Shown: positions 13,301-25,600 of the stretch, in pieces
Layout of the letters: the number at the start of each line of letters is the position of its first letter
Numbering within the stretch: the first letter of the stretch is position 1
Source: Euglena gracilis
Taxonomy: Eukaryota; Euglenida; Euglenophyceae; Euglenales
Assembly: GCA_039621445.1 (NCBI GenBank)
Contig: CP154957.1
Location: 13,322,947 to 13,386,946 of the forward strand
Direction of reading: 5' to 3'
Length of the DNA: 64,000 nt
The notes under the pieces: generated by a model
The model's database searches: none
What the model was told of the DNA's origin: nothing
The model's input: the letters and a program-made list of their open reading frames with translations, nothing else
Position numbers and translations under genes: made by a program

Positions 13301-16300
13301 AAGGATTATGGTGTAGCCACTGAGCTCTGGGAAGCTTGCCTTTTTGAGGCAAGTTACAAACCTTCCCACCATCATATGGAATGACTTGCCTTGCTTCTGC
13401 TTCCATTGGTTTTCCAGGGGGATGCTCTTGTAGTGGACGGTCGCTTCGCCAGAGGGGGGTGCTCTACTATTTGGACCCTGCTCTTGTAGAGGGCACGCCC
13501 TACTATTGGGGGGGGGGGGGGAAGCATTTTGTTGACCAAAAAAATGCAAAAATGACAAAAACAGTTGACAAAAGTTTTGGCCTCGGGGGGAAATCGGGCC
13601 AATCGGGCCAGCTAGGAATTTATCAATTGTTGAAAAATTCAATTGAAAAAAAATCCAACAAAAACCGGAAAATTGCAAGGGGAAAAAAATGCAGAAAAAC
13701 ACAACAAAATGCAAAAAAATGCAAATTTTGCAAAATCGAAAAATGCAAAAAAAGCCCGCAAAAAAAATCCCCCTTGGCACAAGCCAAATCGGACAAGCTG
13801 AAGTTTCCACCCCCCCCCCCCCGTAGACTAGCCTTTGGCCTCTAGGGTTAGCCATTGCCCTGCATCATCGAAGGAGCGGGGGCTGAAATGTACAAGGGGT
13901 GAAACATGAGCTGACCAGAGGTGATTTCTTTGGGTTGGTTTGGTGTAGCCTTTCCTGTCACCTTCCAACGCAACTGGGGCACACGCCACACGTTTTTACA
14001 GCCATCCACACGGGGGGGGGGGCATATGATACCAGAGGGGTTTGGGAAAATTGCGGGACAATTGTGGCAAAATTGCGGGAAATTCCACATCACAATACCC
14101 AGGCACACCTCAATCTCAACCTCGCCCTGGAGGGATTCGCTGCCATCCAAATCTAGGGGGTCGCTGAAGACCACTCTGGACTTAATGCCCAGCTCGCTGC
14201 ACAGGTGGGAAGCGGCACATGCCAAACAACAGGGGGAAAAGCGGGAGGTTGGGCGCTGATTTTCAAACAAGGAAGAACAAAGAGCAGTGCAGGAGATGAC
14301 TGCCACACCCGAGGACGTTCTGGACACGTTCGGCACACAACGACTCCTGCTCATCCACAGCCGTGACCATCAAGACGTTTCTGCTGAGGTTCAGGTAGAT
14401 GGACGTCACCTCGACTTGCTTGCTTGTTTGTTGCAGCAGAGCCTGTGAGCCAGGAGAAGTGACACATGCATATTTGGGGAGGGGGGGCAAAAAAAATGGA
14501 CGCATCGAGTACAACAAACTGACACCACTTTGAAATCTGCAATACTTTGATGGCACAAGAAAACCATTCTTTGCCCTCCAGAGGGTTGTGCAGATTTTTT
14601 GTCACTGATTTTGCGGTTCACATCAGGTGTATTTGATAGAATGCATGATCAGGTGCCTGCGATATTGTTCCACAGCACAGCCCACACTTTGACGATGGCT
14701 TGTCCACATTTCAGGCATTTGCATCCAGAGAGGCTGATCGCCACATGATTCGGACGGCGCTTCAACTGGCCGTTGTAACCTGCAGACAAAAAGTGAGCAA
14801 AGAGAGTAGGAATGGTGGGACTGAGTTTGGCTCACAAGCAATTTTCTATGGGGTATATTCAGGTCCAGGGGTTTTTTAAAGACCGGGGGGGGGGTCCCCC
14901 CCACCCACCCACCCCTGGGGGGGGGGGCCGGGGGGGGTCCCGGGGGACCCACAAAAAATGCCGAAAAATCGCGAAAAGTGCTAAAAATAGAATTTTTTCG
15001 GCGCCTGCGGCGCCGAAAAGTATATCCCACCCCCCTCCGGGGGGACCCCCCCCGGCAGGGGGGGGGGCTCGGCCGGACCCACCCACCCTCCCCCCCTCCG
15101 CCCCCCGGGGGTCCACGATTAAAAAAACCCCTGTTCAGGTCCCCCCTGCCTTTGCTCACAAGAATTCTGCAGGGGAAAATTGCAAAATGTGGCGGAACGT
15201 TTCAGAAAACTGATGGCATCCAAAAAAAATGGCACATAACTTTGATTTAGAAAATTGTCTCATTTCAAGGCAGATACTTCCTTGAGACATTTGAAAATTC
15301 AGCTTTTTTTACATATTTTGAAATCATTGAGCCAAATTCTTTTGGAGTCAACAAATTCCAACTTTGTTCTGGACTTTTTTTGACCCAGACCTCCAAAGTT
15401 ACATAAAAGAACAATTTTGGGAGTCTGGCCAGTTTTGGGAGTCCAAAAAAATTGGCACGTCGCGGCTCTTTCAAACACTTTAATATTTGAGCACATTGTG
15501 TTCCTCATCTGCCAACCAGGCTTCTGCTTTAGGGTTTGCAGCACCCTGGGGGGGGGGGGGGGCTGGGCTGCAGCTTGTCCAAATTTGGCCAGTGGAAATC
15601 CTAGTGGACCCCTCTGGGGGGAGGTCTGCTAACAGGGCTAGCCAGTGACTATTCTTTTCAGCATAACTTGATCCTTGACAACATCAGGCATAGGTGGGGA
15701 TAAATCAACACACCAAGTCGCCACAATAACTTTGTCACCAAATCATAGCATTCGTATCTACCAGTAATGGCCCCAGGATGCCGGCCATAGTGATCCAAGC
15801 CAACTTTGATCTCAGCCGAGCAAGGCAAAACAGCACGCTCCTCCTGGAGAGAACGTGGCAAGCGAGAGGATGCTGCTGTTGACGCGAGCCACAAAATGGC
15901 AATCCTTGATCGACAACCCACTGAGGCGGCCCATCCGTTTCGGCAACTGAAAAACCGTTGTATTACCCCTAAAACATCAGAATAAACCACAATTCAAAAA
16001 AATTATCCTTGAAAAAATAAGTGAAGAGTGCCCTTCATCCATGTTGTGCTTTTTTCAAAAAAAAATGAGCACACTAAATTGCCTGCGAATGAATGTGTTT
16101 CCTGACCTAAAAATACTTTTTGTTCAAACACATATGGGGCAAAACCCTGACATGCTTTCTTTCACCGACTCAGACATGCTGCTATACAAACACCTCAACT
16201 TAAGAACCAACCAACAGCATCCTATGCCAGCCTGTTTGGAAAATTGACGTTGCAAAACTGTGTTATTCCCTCTCCTGTAATCTTATGGCGTTGAACCCTT

Positions 16301-16581
16301 CTGGTCCATGCCCATTGTCCATTGTCGATTGCGCAACGGAACAAGCCAAGTGGTTTGTTTGCACAATTGCGCAAATGGTCCAAAATCAGTTTCATTTTGA
16401 AACATTAACAGCGGGGACTTAATTGTGAGACAAGAGGAGAGGGAGAGAGTGGAAACACTGAAATGGTTCCTTTGCACAATAGCGCACAAGAACATTGTTT
16501 TTGCTGCCATGTGGGTTCAAAGAGTCTCAATGATGGTGATGATGATCATGATGATGATAATGATGATGATGATGCTGCTGC

Positions 16582-16661
<80 letters not shown>

Positions 16662-19600
16662 GGTGATGTGGACAACCAGCCACAGAGATCAACTGGTTGC
16701 TGGCGGAAATCCTCCTGTTCTTTATCCCCTTTATCTACGACAATTAACAGAATTCTTTGAGTTCAAAATACTCAAGGTTCCAGCATGGCTTCAAAAACAA
16801 CAGAAGGGGTGGATCTGCCACCTGACCTCCAAAACACCACATGGTGCTGGCAGTTGCAGCAGAAATCAGAATCTTCGCGTATTTCTGGGTAAGTTCTTAT
16901 TTCCCAGGCGTCAACCCAGGGGAATCAAAATTCAGTGCGACGATTCAGAGGATCAAAAACACCAAGTTTTGGCCTTTCCCATGGGTTTCAGCTGTGGAAA
17001 ATGGTGTAATCCAGACACGGAGGGCCGGCACCAGCAATTCAAAAACTACACCAAACAGGGGACATGCACCCTCAAAAACGCGGTGCAAAAAAAACCCCAA
17101 ATAAACACAAAAAAAGCAAAAAAACCAAATTGCATATAAAATCATTTAGGACCTCCCCCGGGATGTACACTTTCTGCTGGAGAGGACCTAGAAAAATTTT
17201 CTAAACCAAATGACAAGAAAATCGACTAAATTTTCATTTAGTCGATTTGTCTTTGGTCTCAGGGGAAAATCAGGGCAAAAATCCGAGGATTGCCAAGAAA
17301 AAAAGCAAAGAAAGTAAATTTTGCCAAAATCGAAAAACGCAAAAAAAAACGTGCTTGCGTTCCACCCCTGTTGGACAAATCCATGAGAAATAAAAAAAAT
17401 CGGAAGTTTGCGCACTTGCACAAAAGAACACGAAAGGTTTAAATTGCAAGTTTGGCCGCCTTCCCAAATGTCCCCCCCATCCCACCCCCAAATGATCCGC
17501 TCAGATGGGCCGAACAAGCCCTGACCCCCGCGACAAGCTCTGGGGGGTGATTAGGGGCCGACATCCCTCCATCCCAACAAAAACCCCTGGGTTTGTTCTG
17601 TGTTTTCAAAGCGGAGTGCTTGTGTATGATGGCCCCCAGGATGTTGGATTCGGGTTCTCAAACGGTCAGAATTGAGGCACGTCCAGGTTAAATGGGCAGT
17701 CTTATTCCTAACTTTAAATTAATGGGGGAGCACAGGCCTTTCAAAAAAATGCACAAAAAATTGCCATACAAAATTTTTCTAAACTCCAAAAAAAAAACAC
17801 AGAAAAAAAACAAAAATTCCCATTCTCTCCCTCTGAAGCAGGGCGCCGCTCAAAGACCCCCTCCTCGGGGGTCCATCTTGGAGGCTGGCAACTTTGGGCT
17901 GGCTGGAAAAGGCTGCTGGCTGATCCCCCCCCCCCTCCCATGGAGGTCCCCCGGCTGGAAGGGCCCGACTTGGGGTAGAACTGGGTACCAAAAAAAATCG
18001 AAACTGCAAAGTGCTTTAAAAAAAACTGTCAAATATGCAAAAAAAAAAATCGATTCTTTGGGCACAAAATTAGCTCTGGCCAACCCTTTCCTGACCCATT
18101 TTTGCCCACTTTGAACCCTCCAAAGCCAAAAATCTGCAAATGTCCAGCCGCCCAAAGGGCGGCTAGAAATAAATATAATTCATCGATGGGGGCGAGGTGG
18201 GTCTGAGGCTGGAAAACGGCTGCTGACTCTCCGGCCCCACTAGGGCCTGGAGGGCCTGCTCTGGAATTCATCCAGCCTGTCCATGACCGGCAACACACAA
18301 ACAGCCTCACAACCTCGTGCAGGAGCAGGTGGTTGCCGCGGGTGGTGGACTGCAGCCCCATGGACTCCAGGACGTTGAGCACGAACGCCCGCACCAGCAG
18401 GATGTTCTCCCGGGAGGCGGGCAGGACCAGGCTGAATTTGACCAACACCCCCAGGGGGGTTCTGGGGTTCCTGGGCAGGCATCCACCACCCGAAATTCAC
18501 GTAGGGGGGAGGTTGGGCACGTTTCCTCGGGCCTAAACCCACCCACCTGCCTGCTCACTTTTTTGAACCCACCCACCCCCCCGCCCCCCGCGTCCACCAG
18601 CCCACCAGCCCAGAACCCACCCAAAACCGGCCGAAAACCCATGAATTTTTCATCCGGCCTGGCCTTCGGCAGGGCAAAAGTCTGACCCATGGCACATCCA
18701 CCCCCATTGGGGGGGGGTCCAACAGCCCGTCCCACCAGGGGGGGGGGGGGGAGTAGAATCCATATTTCACATAACACTTGTGTGACCCACCCACCCCGGG
18801 TGGGGTCACACGGTGTTAAATGAAACATGGACACAACTCCCCCCCCAGGGCTGGGTGCATGCCCAGGCAGGAACCCCCCCCCGGGGCGGGGTCGGCCTCG
18901 CCTTAACCGTCAGCCTGGGCAGGATGTGCAGCCCCGGGCTGTCCAGGTTGATCCACATCGCCTTGATGGCCGGCTCGTGGTGGCCCACCAGCGCCTCCTT
19001 GATGAACTCCAGCTCCGCCACGCCGCTGGCGCTGCCTGCCGGGGGGGGGGGGGGGGGGGGGGGCAGGACCCACCCCCAGAGGGTTTTTTTGAAGGGTGGC
19101 CCAGGGGGTTCAGTCACCCCGATGGGTTTGGGGCAGGGGTTTTTTTTTAAAGACCGGGGGGAGGGGGGGGCCCAACCCACCCACCCCCTGCCCCCCAGGG
19201 GGGTCCCGGAGGGGGACCCACTCACTTTCCCCCCAAAAAAGAAAAAAAATGGCCAAAAATCACGAAAAATGGCACCTTTTTCAAAAAATTTCGGCCGCCA
19301 AAAAGTATATCCCACCCCCTGGGGGGACCCCCCGGGAGGGGGGGGGGGCTCAGCCGGACCCACCCACCCTACCCCCCTCTCCCCCCCCCGGGGGTCCAAG
19401 ACTAAAAAAAACCCCTGGTTTGGGGGGTTGGGCCAGATGGCCACTGGACACATATGGCATAGAGTAGAGCCATCACATTTACGTGTGGGGTACTGTGGGG
19501 GGTATGTGGAGGGGGGGGTGTTTGGGGGGGTGGCCGGAAGCATTAGGTGTTGGATGCCCCTGGTGGCACAGGTAATGAATCTTGGGTTCACCAGGAAAAT

Positions 19601-22600
19601 GAGTGGGACAGAACTGGGCAAAACTTATAAAAGAATATGAACACCATCATGAGCCAATAATAAAGACAAAAAGAGAAGACTGGGTTTTCCTTTTCAGGAA
19701 ATACGCGATGTGATTTTGGGGAAATGCACAAAAACAAACACTCATTCAGCTCTAACCGAAGATGCAACCGCCTGGCCTCACCTCTCTGGAACATACACTC
19801 ACCCTGCCATACTGGGGGGTGGGGGGCATTGGGGGAAAAAATGGTTGGGATAAATTTGGAGCGACAAAATTCCTCCGAACATTTTTCGATGGTTTTGTCC
19901 AGGACTCCAAATTTTTCCGCGATTTAGGAAAAATTTTCTTCCCCATGGTGTTCCCCAAATGCCTACAGGCCCCAGGAACTTGAACCAGGAACAGAGGAAA
20001 GGTGCTTGCTGAGACCCCAATAATCGGGACATTCTGGGCAGATCAAAAGAGAAGCGGTGGTGGGAAATTACGGTGGAATTAAAAGCGCACCTTTCAACTA
20101 CTACTGCCAATGATCTCAGAACAACAAGAAACTGGACTTTCATGCGGACGGGAAGAAAAATGAATTTGGGTGGACTGTGAGTCAAACGGCTGGAAACTCA
20201 GTAGTCCCAACCACCTCAGGGCTGCATGGAAGAACCTCATATTGGACCCAAATAAGGAGAGGGACAAAAGGTCGGAATCGCCAACGAAAAAGCCAATGAT
20301 TGAGGGTGTCAAAACCATAGATTCACGAATCCCCCATTGCCCACCGACCAGGTTCCTACAACCCGACCGGGGGGGGGGACCGGGGGGGGGGCAGGAGGCA
20401 AGAGCAGCACTGGGGCGCAAGGGTGTAGACCCACCCACGGGAACCACACCAACCACAAGGTGAGTGTATGTCCCTACAGCGCTGGAATTACACCAGAGTT
20501 ACCCACCCGGCCAGGTGGAGCAACAAAAGAGGACTGGTGTAAGGGGTCCCTGGCCACTCACCACGCAGCAAACTGGGCCAGAAGCGAAGTTATCGCCGGC
20601 CAAAAACAGACAAGAAGCCTTAGTGCAACTAAGGGGGACCACCCACGCAAGCCGTGGGGCCACGCACTCACGTGGCAGCCAGAAGCGGTGACCACACACC
20701 ATTTGTGACGATTTTAGGTGGTGTGTGGCAGTGGTGGGAACGTCGCCAAAGCGAGGGTGCCCAAGGCCCTGAATCGCTGTCGCTTTGGTGTCCGGGTGCC
20801 CCAGAGGGTCTTGACTAGCCCACCCGGGTACCCCTGGTGGCCTTGACCAACCCGGCCCACCCCTGTGGCCAGAAGGGAAAATGGGGGGAGCGAGGGGAAG
20901 ACAGAGGGAACCCCCCATGGAGACCAGCAGCAGAAAACGCGACCGCCAGGGGGGACATGCAGGGGGGGGGGGAATAATTGATATCGGAGGCCTTCGGAAA
21001 AATTGCGGAAAAATTGCGGAAAAATTGCGGAAATTGCGGAAAAATTGCGGAAAAATTGATATCGGGTATACACATTTCTGTCTGAGGGGACTTAGAAAAT
21101 TTTCAATTGTGAGGTTCAGAACACCGCAACGCCCACGTCGATGCAGGCGAGCACAAATCAACACGCTTGATGTTCTTTGCACAGGTGGGACGCACCCAAT
21201 TCTGTAACCAGTGGTGCACCTGTGAGAAAAATTGGTAAACTGGGGGGGGAAAAACAACAAAACACAATAGCACACCTGTTGATCCATTTGAAGAATGGCT
21301 TGAACTCATTGCATCTTCCATCTTCGGTGGTGGGAAAAAAAATTCTGTCCGACATGGCAGGGGGGCCTTCGGGCTCGCCGGCCTAGTAGGAGCGCACCCC
21401 CCAGCAACCCAACCCCAAAGGGGAAGCCAGCAGAGAGGGACCCACCCGCGAGGCAGTGGACCGCCCAAACCAACCCCGGACAGGGCATAGAGCGCAGGTA
21501 CCAGTATGTAAGGAACTACTGGTACCCAGCAGCACACTACCCACCCGCCACCCGCCCTAAGGCCGAGACTTGGTGACCTGGGTTTACCTAATCCGCGGGA
21601 CCGCGAGGCCACATTGGATTTTTCAAGTCATAGCGTTGTGCCTGCGCCATGCATCCCCCACACAGAAAAGTGGGAAGAGGGCAGGAGGCAAGAGCAGCAC
21701 TGGGCGCAAGGGTGTAGACCCACCCACGGGAACCACACCAACCACAAGGTGAGTGTATGTCCCTACAGCGCTGGAATTACACCAGAGTTACCCACCCGGC
21801 CAGGTGGAGCAACAAAAGAGGACTGGTGTAAGGGGTCCCTGGCCACTCACCACGCAGCAAACTGGGCCAGAAGCGAAGTTAGCGCCGGCCAAAAACAGAC
21901 AAGAAGCCTTAGTGCAACTAAGGGGGGGGTCATACGCGCCCCCTGACCTGCAACTCAGACCTGGGGGTCACCACCATAGATTCACTTATCACCTGTGTGA
22001 CCCCCCCCCCCAGGGGGGGTTCTGGGGTTAGGTGCCCTGTGACTTCTGCCCAGCCAAAGACCGGGCCGGAAAATTTTTTTCGGCGTTTTTGGCCGATTTT
22101 GGCTGTATTTGGTGGGTGGGTGGTTGACCCCCCGGGGTTGTGGGTGGGCTTTCAAAAAAAAAAAGTGGGTGGGTGGGTTTGGCCTAGGAAAAAGTTCGGG
22201 GTCACCCCCTTGCCCAACGACCACCCCATTTACTGACACCCCCCCCCTGTGAGCACTGTGGCTGTTTTTTTGGTGCCTTTTATCCCTTCTTCTGGCCCGG
22301 GGGTGGGCACTTTTCCCGGGACCAAACCCACCCACCCATGACCCCCCCCCAGAGGGGGGTCAACCATCCACCCACCCACCCACCCACCCACCCAAAACCC
22401 AGCCAAAATCAGCTGAGAATGCTTCAGAAAAATTCAGGCCCCGCCTTCGGCCAGGCCAAAATCGTCCTATTGAAATCCTGTAAAAAACATGGGGCGGTGG
22501 GTGAGTTTTGCTCATAGATTCATTTAACACCTGGAGGGGTTTGAGAGTGGGTGGGTGGGTTGGGGCCTCTGGACCCCCCTGGGGGGGGGGGGTTGGGGTG

Positions 22601-25600
22601 CGCCATGGGTCAGCCGTAGGAATAATTCCCACACTGCAAACCTCTTATGCAGATGGTGGCTTCTTCTTGGTCTGTTGGAGGTATGTCCCCAAATGGACAA
22701 ACATCCTGTGGACAACAAAAATAAGCTTACATTGACTGTGTGTTTCTGAAAAGATTCAAAAAAAAACACTCGAGGTGAAATATTAAAAGAGGGCATAGCC
22801 GTGAAAAGAAAGCATTGGTCAACAATGGATTTGAGATAAATTCTTAGAGTAAAAAAAATTAGGATATTGTATTTCTTTACTGTTTGGGGAATATATTCTG
22901 TAGATCAGAGGGGAAAAAGAGCAAACCTTCTGGAAGCTGAGGCAGACATTGTAAGTCTCCATATTCAGCAATGGAGACCTGGCAGCGTCCTTATCCTCAA
23001 AGACCGTGAGCAAGTTTGAACAGTGATTGATGTATCCAGCATTTAAGCCCAACTGCGAAGTAACGGTACAAAAAAAAACCGCAGGAAAGTACAAGTACAA
23101 ATGCGATGGCTATCATGCATTTTTGGTGGCTCCAACCAGGCTGTTTTGATGAACCGGAGGGGTAAAACTTTCAAAATTGCTGTGGCGCACGCGATGCACA
23201 ACAGAAAAATTCGCGACACAGTCACAAAAAAATTGCTCTGCGATGGTCATGGCGCAAAGAAACACTTTTCCGGTTGCACTAACTACAAACATGACCCTGA
23301 TTCCCTTTTGGAAACAATCCAAAATCGTTACATAATGGACTTTTTCCAAACCTGTTTTAAGATCAAAAATGTAATGTAGACACTTATGACACGCCGTGGC
23401 GATATACACACAAGTGCACGTGGCAATATGAACGACATAAGCTTCTCACGTTGACGGAAATATTTCATATGGATCACATTATGGTATCTGTTGCAATAGG
23501 ATGTCTGTGAGAAAAACTGCGTTGCATCAATAATGTCATTAATAATGCCATTCATTGCTGCTGCTAAAACGAGCACAACCACCACAGCTACATCTACAAA
23601 TTTATCAAAAACAACTACCAAGCTGCCGCTGCAGCTGACGCCCTAATGCTGCTGTGCTGCGACTTCTCATCCAGCCTCAGTAACAATGCGGGGATAAGCG
23701 CTAAAATGCCCCCAAACTGAGCACTAAAATAAGCGGGAATAAGCGCTAAATAACCGGAAAAATAGCGGAAAATATGCGATTTTTCTGAAACCAGGTCATA
23801 TTTGGTCACCCATTAATTCATTTCAGGCCAATTTGGTGACATATTTAGGGCTATCAGGGGTTTTCTTGAGGACCCCCCCCCCCCCGGGGTCCAGCCTCCA
23901 GCTGGCAAAAAAGCTGCTGGCTGGAATCGAGCTGCTGGCTGGACCCCCCCCCCCCGGGGATAGGGAGGGGGGTCCGGGGCTCGAGGGGGCTGGGCTGGGC
24001 TGGGTCGATGAAAAACAAAATTTCTAAAACATTTTTGCCATTTTCGACATTTTGATGGATGGAGCTAGATCAAGGCTAGGGGGCTGTGATGGGGGAAGCT
24101 GTGATGAGGGGGATAATATGCAGGGATAGGTGAGCTGGGCAGCCCAGTTGGCTGGCCAGCCTGCGGCTGGCTGGCCCAGCCTCCGGCCGGGCTGGACCCA
24201 ACATTATTTCACTTGACCTCCCCCTCCGGGGGGGGCTCCCACCCGAGGCTGCTGGCTGGATTTGAGCTGCTGGCTGGCTGGACCCCCCCCCCCCAGGGGA
24301 CGGGGTTCCCTCCGGCTTAAGAAAACCCCTGAGGGCTATTATCGACCATTTTTGGCCATCTTCGATCATTTTCGACTGTTTTGAGTCATTTTGGGGCAAT
24401 TTCAGGCCATTTTTAGTCAGAGTTAAAAATTAAATAGACTGAATGTCCAAAACCGATAATGATCCAAGATGGCCAAAATACGACCAAAAATAGTCCAAAT
24501 ATGGCTGACCGTGCCCAAAAATTGTGTAAAATGGGCCAATTTCAATTTTGCAACATTAAAATATACTTTGAGCCTTCGTTCACACTTTATCCAACAAAAA
24601 AGAACTCCAAAAAAACATGTTTTTTGTAAGTTTGGGAACAAAAAATATATATGGAATTCGATGGGCAAAAAAGACCCGAGAATGGCAAAAAGTTGATGAA
24701 AAGTTTGGTCTCAAAGCAAAACCTGTTCCAGGACGAGGAATTTTTAAAGCTAAAATGAGTATGAAATATTCCGGAATGTAAAATATGCAGCTGGAAACCA
24801 GTTGGCTATTTAGGATCAGTTTGTGACGGACAAACAATGGTAGAAATGCTCCCAAATATGGTGGATAACGGCCCAACAATTGCCCAAGAATAGCCCATTA
24901 GACCATTCCTTGGTGTGAATTAAAGGTCCACACCGAATCAATTCTTTTTGTAAATACACACCAAAGCACAAAAAAAAAGACCGACACAAAAAATATATGT
25001 TTGACACACACAATTCACCGCAAAAAAACCCAAAATAGTTTGGAACGGCCCAAATCAGGGGGGGGTATTGATATCGGAGACCTTTGAAAAAATTGAACGA
25101 AAATTGCAGAAAGAAGTGTGGAAAGTTGTGGGGAAACTGCAGAAAAATTGATATTGGTAATGGAAATTTATCCTGGAGGTGACTAAAACTTTCAATTTTT
25201 TTCAATTTTGCAACATTAAAAGATACTTTGAGCCATCGTTCACACTTTATCCAACAAAAAAAAAACTCCAAAAACATGCTTTTTGTAAGTTTGGGAACAA
25301 AAATTCTTTGGAATTTGATGGGCAAAAAGAGCTGAGAGTGGCAAAAAGTTGACAAAATGTTTGGTCTCAAAAAAAAATCTGTTCCAGGACAAGGAATTCT
25401 TTGAAACTAAAATGATTTCCCTGCAGAAATCCAAAAAAAAACAATCCAAAAAAAGGCCAAAAAGCTGCAATTTTGCCAAATCGGCAAAAATAACACTTGC
25501 ATTCCCTTGTGGACCATTCAAAGAATATAAAAGACTCATTTAACCTTCCATTTCAGAATCATGCGCGAAAGTTGCAGAAAGGGTAAAATTTGCACACACA

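Noticed and set aside
16425-16760. Poly-Met and poly-Asp frames
   Set aside because: Produced by the GAT repeat.
22985-23400. Plus-strand frame with [20 protein letters not shown]
   Set aside because: It overlaps a well-supported minus-strand exon at its start, and the rest has no splice context or recognisable domain.
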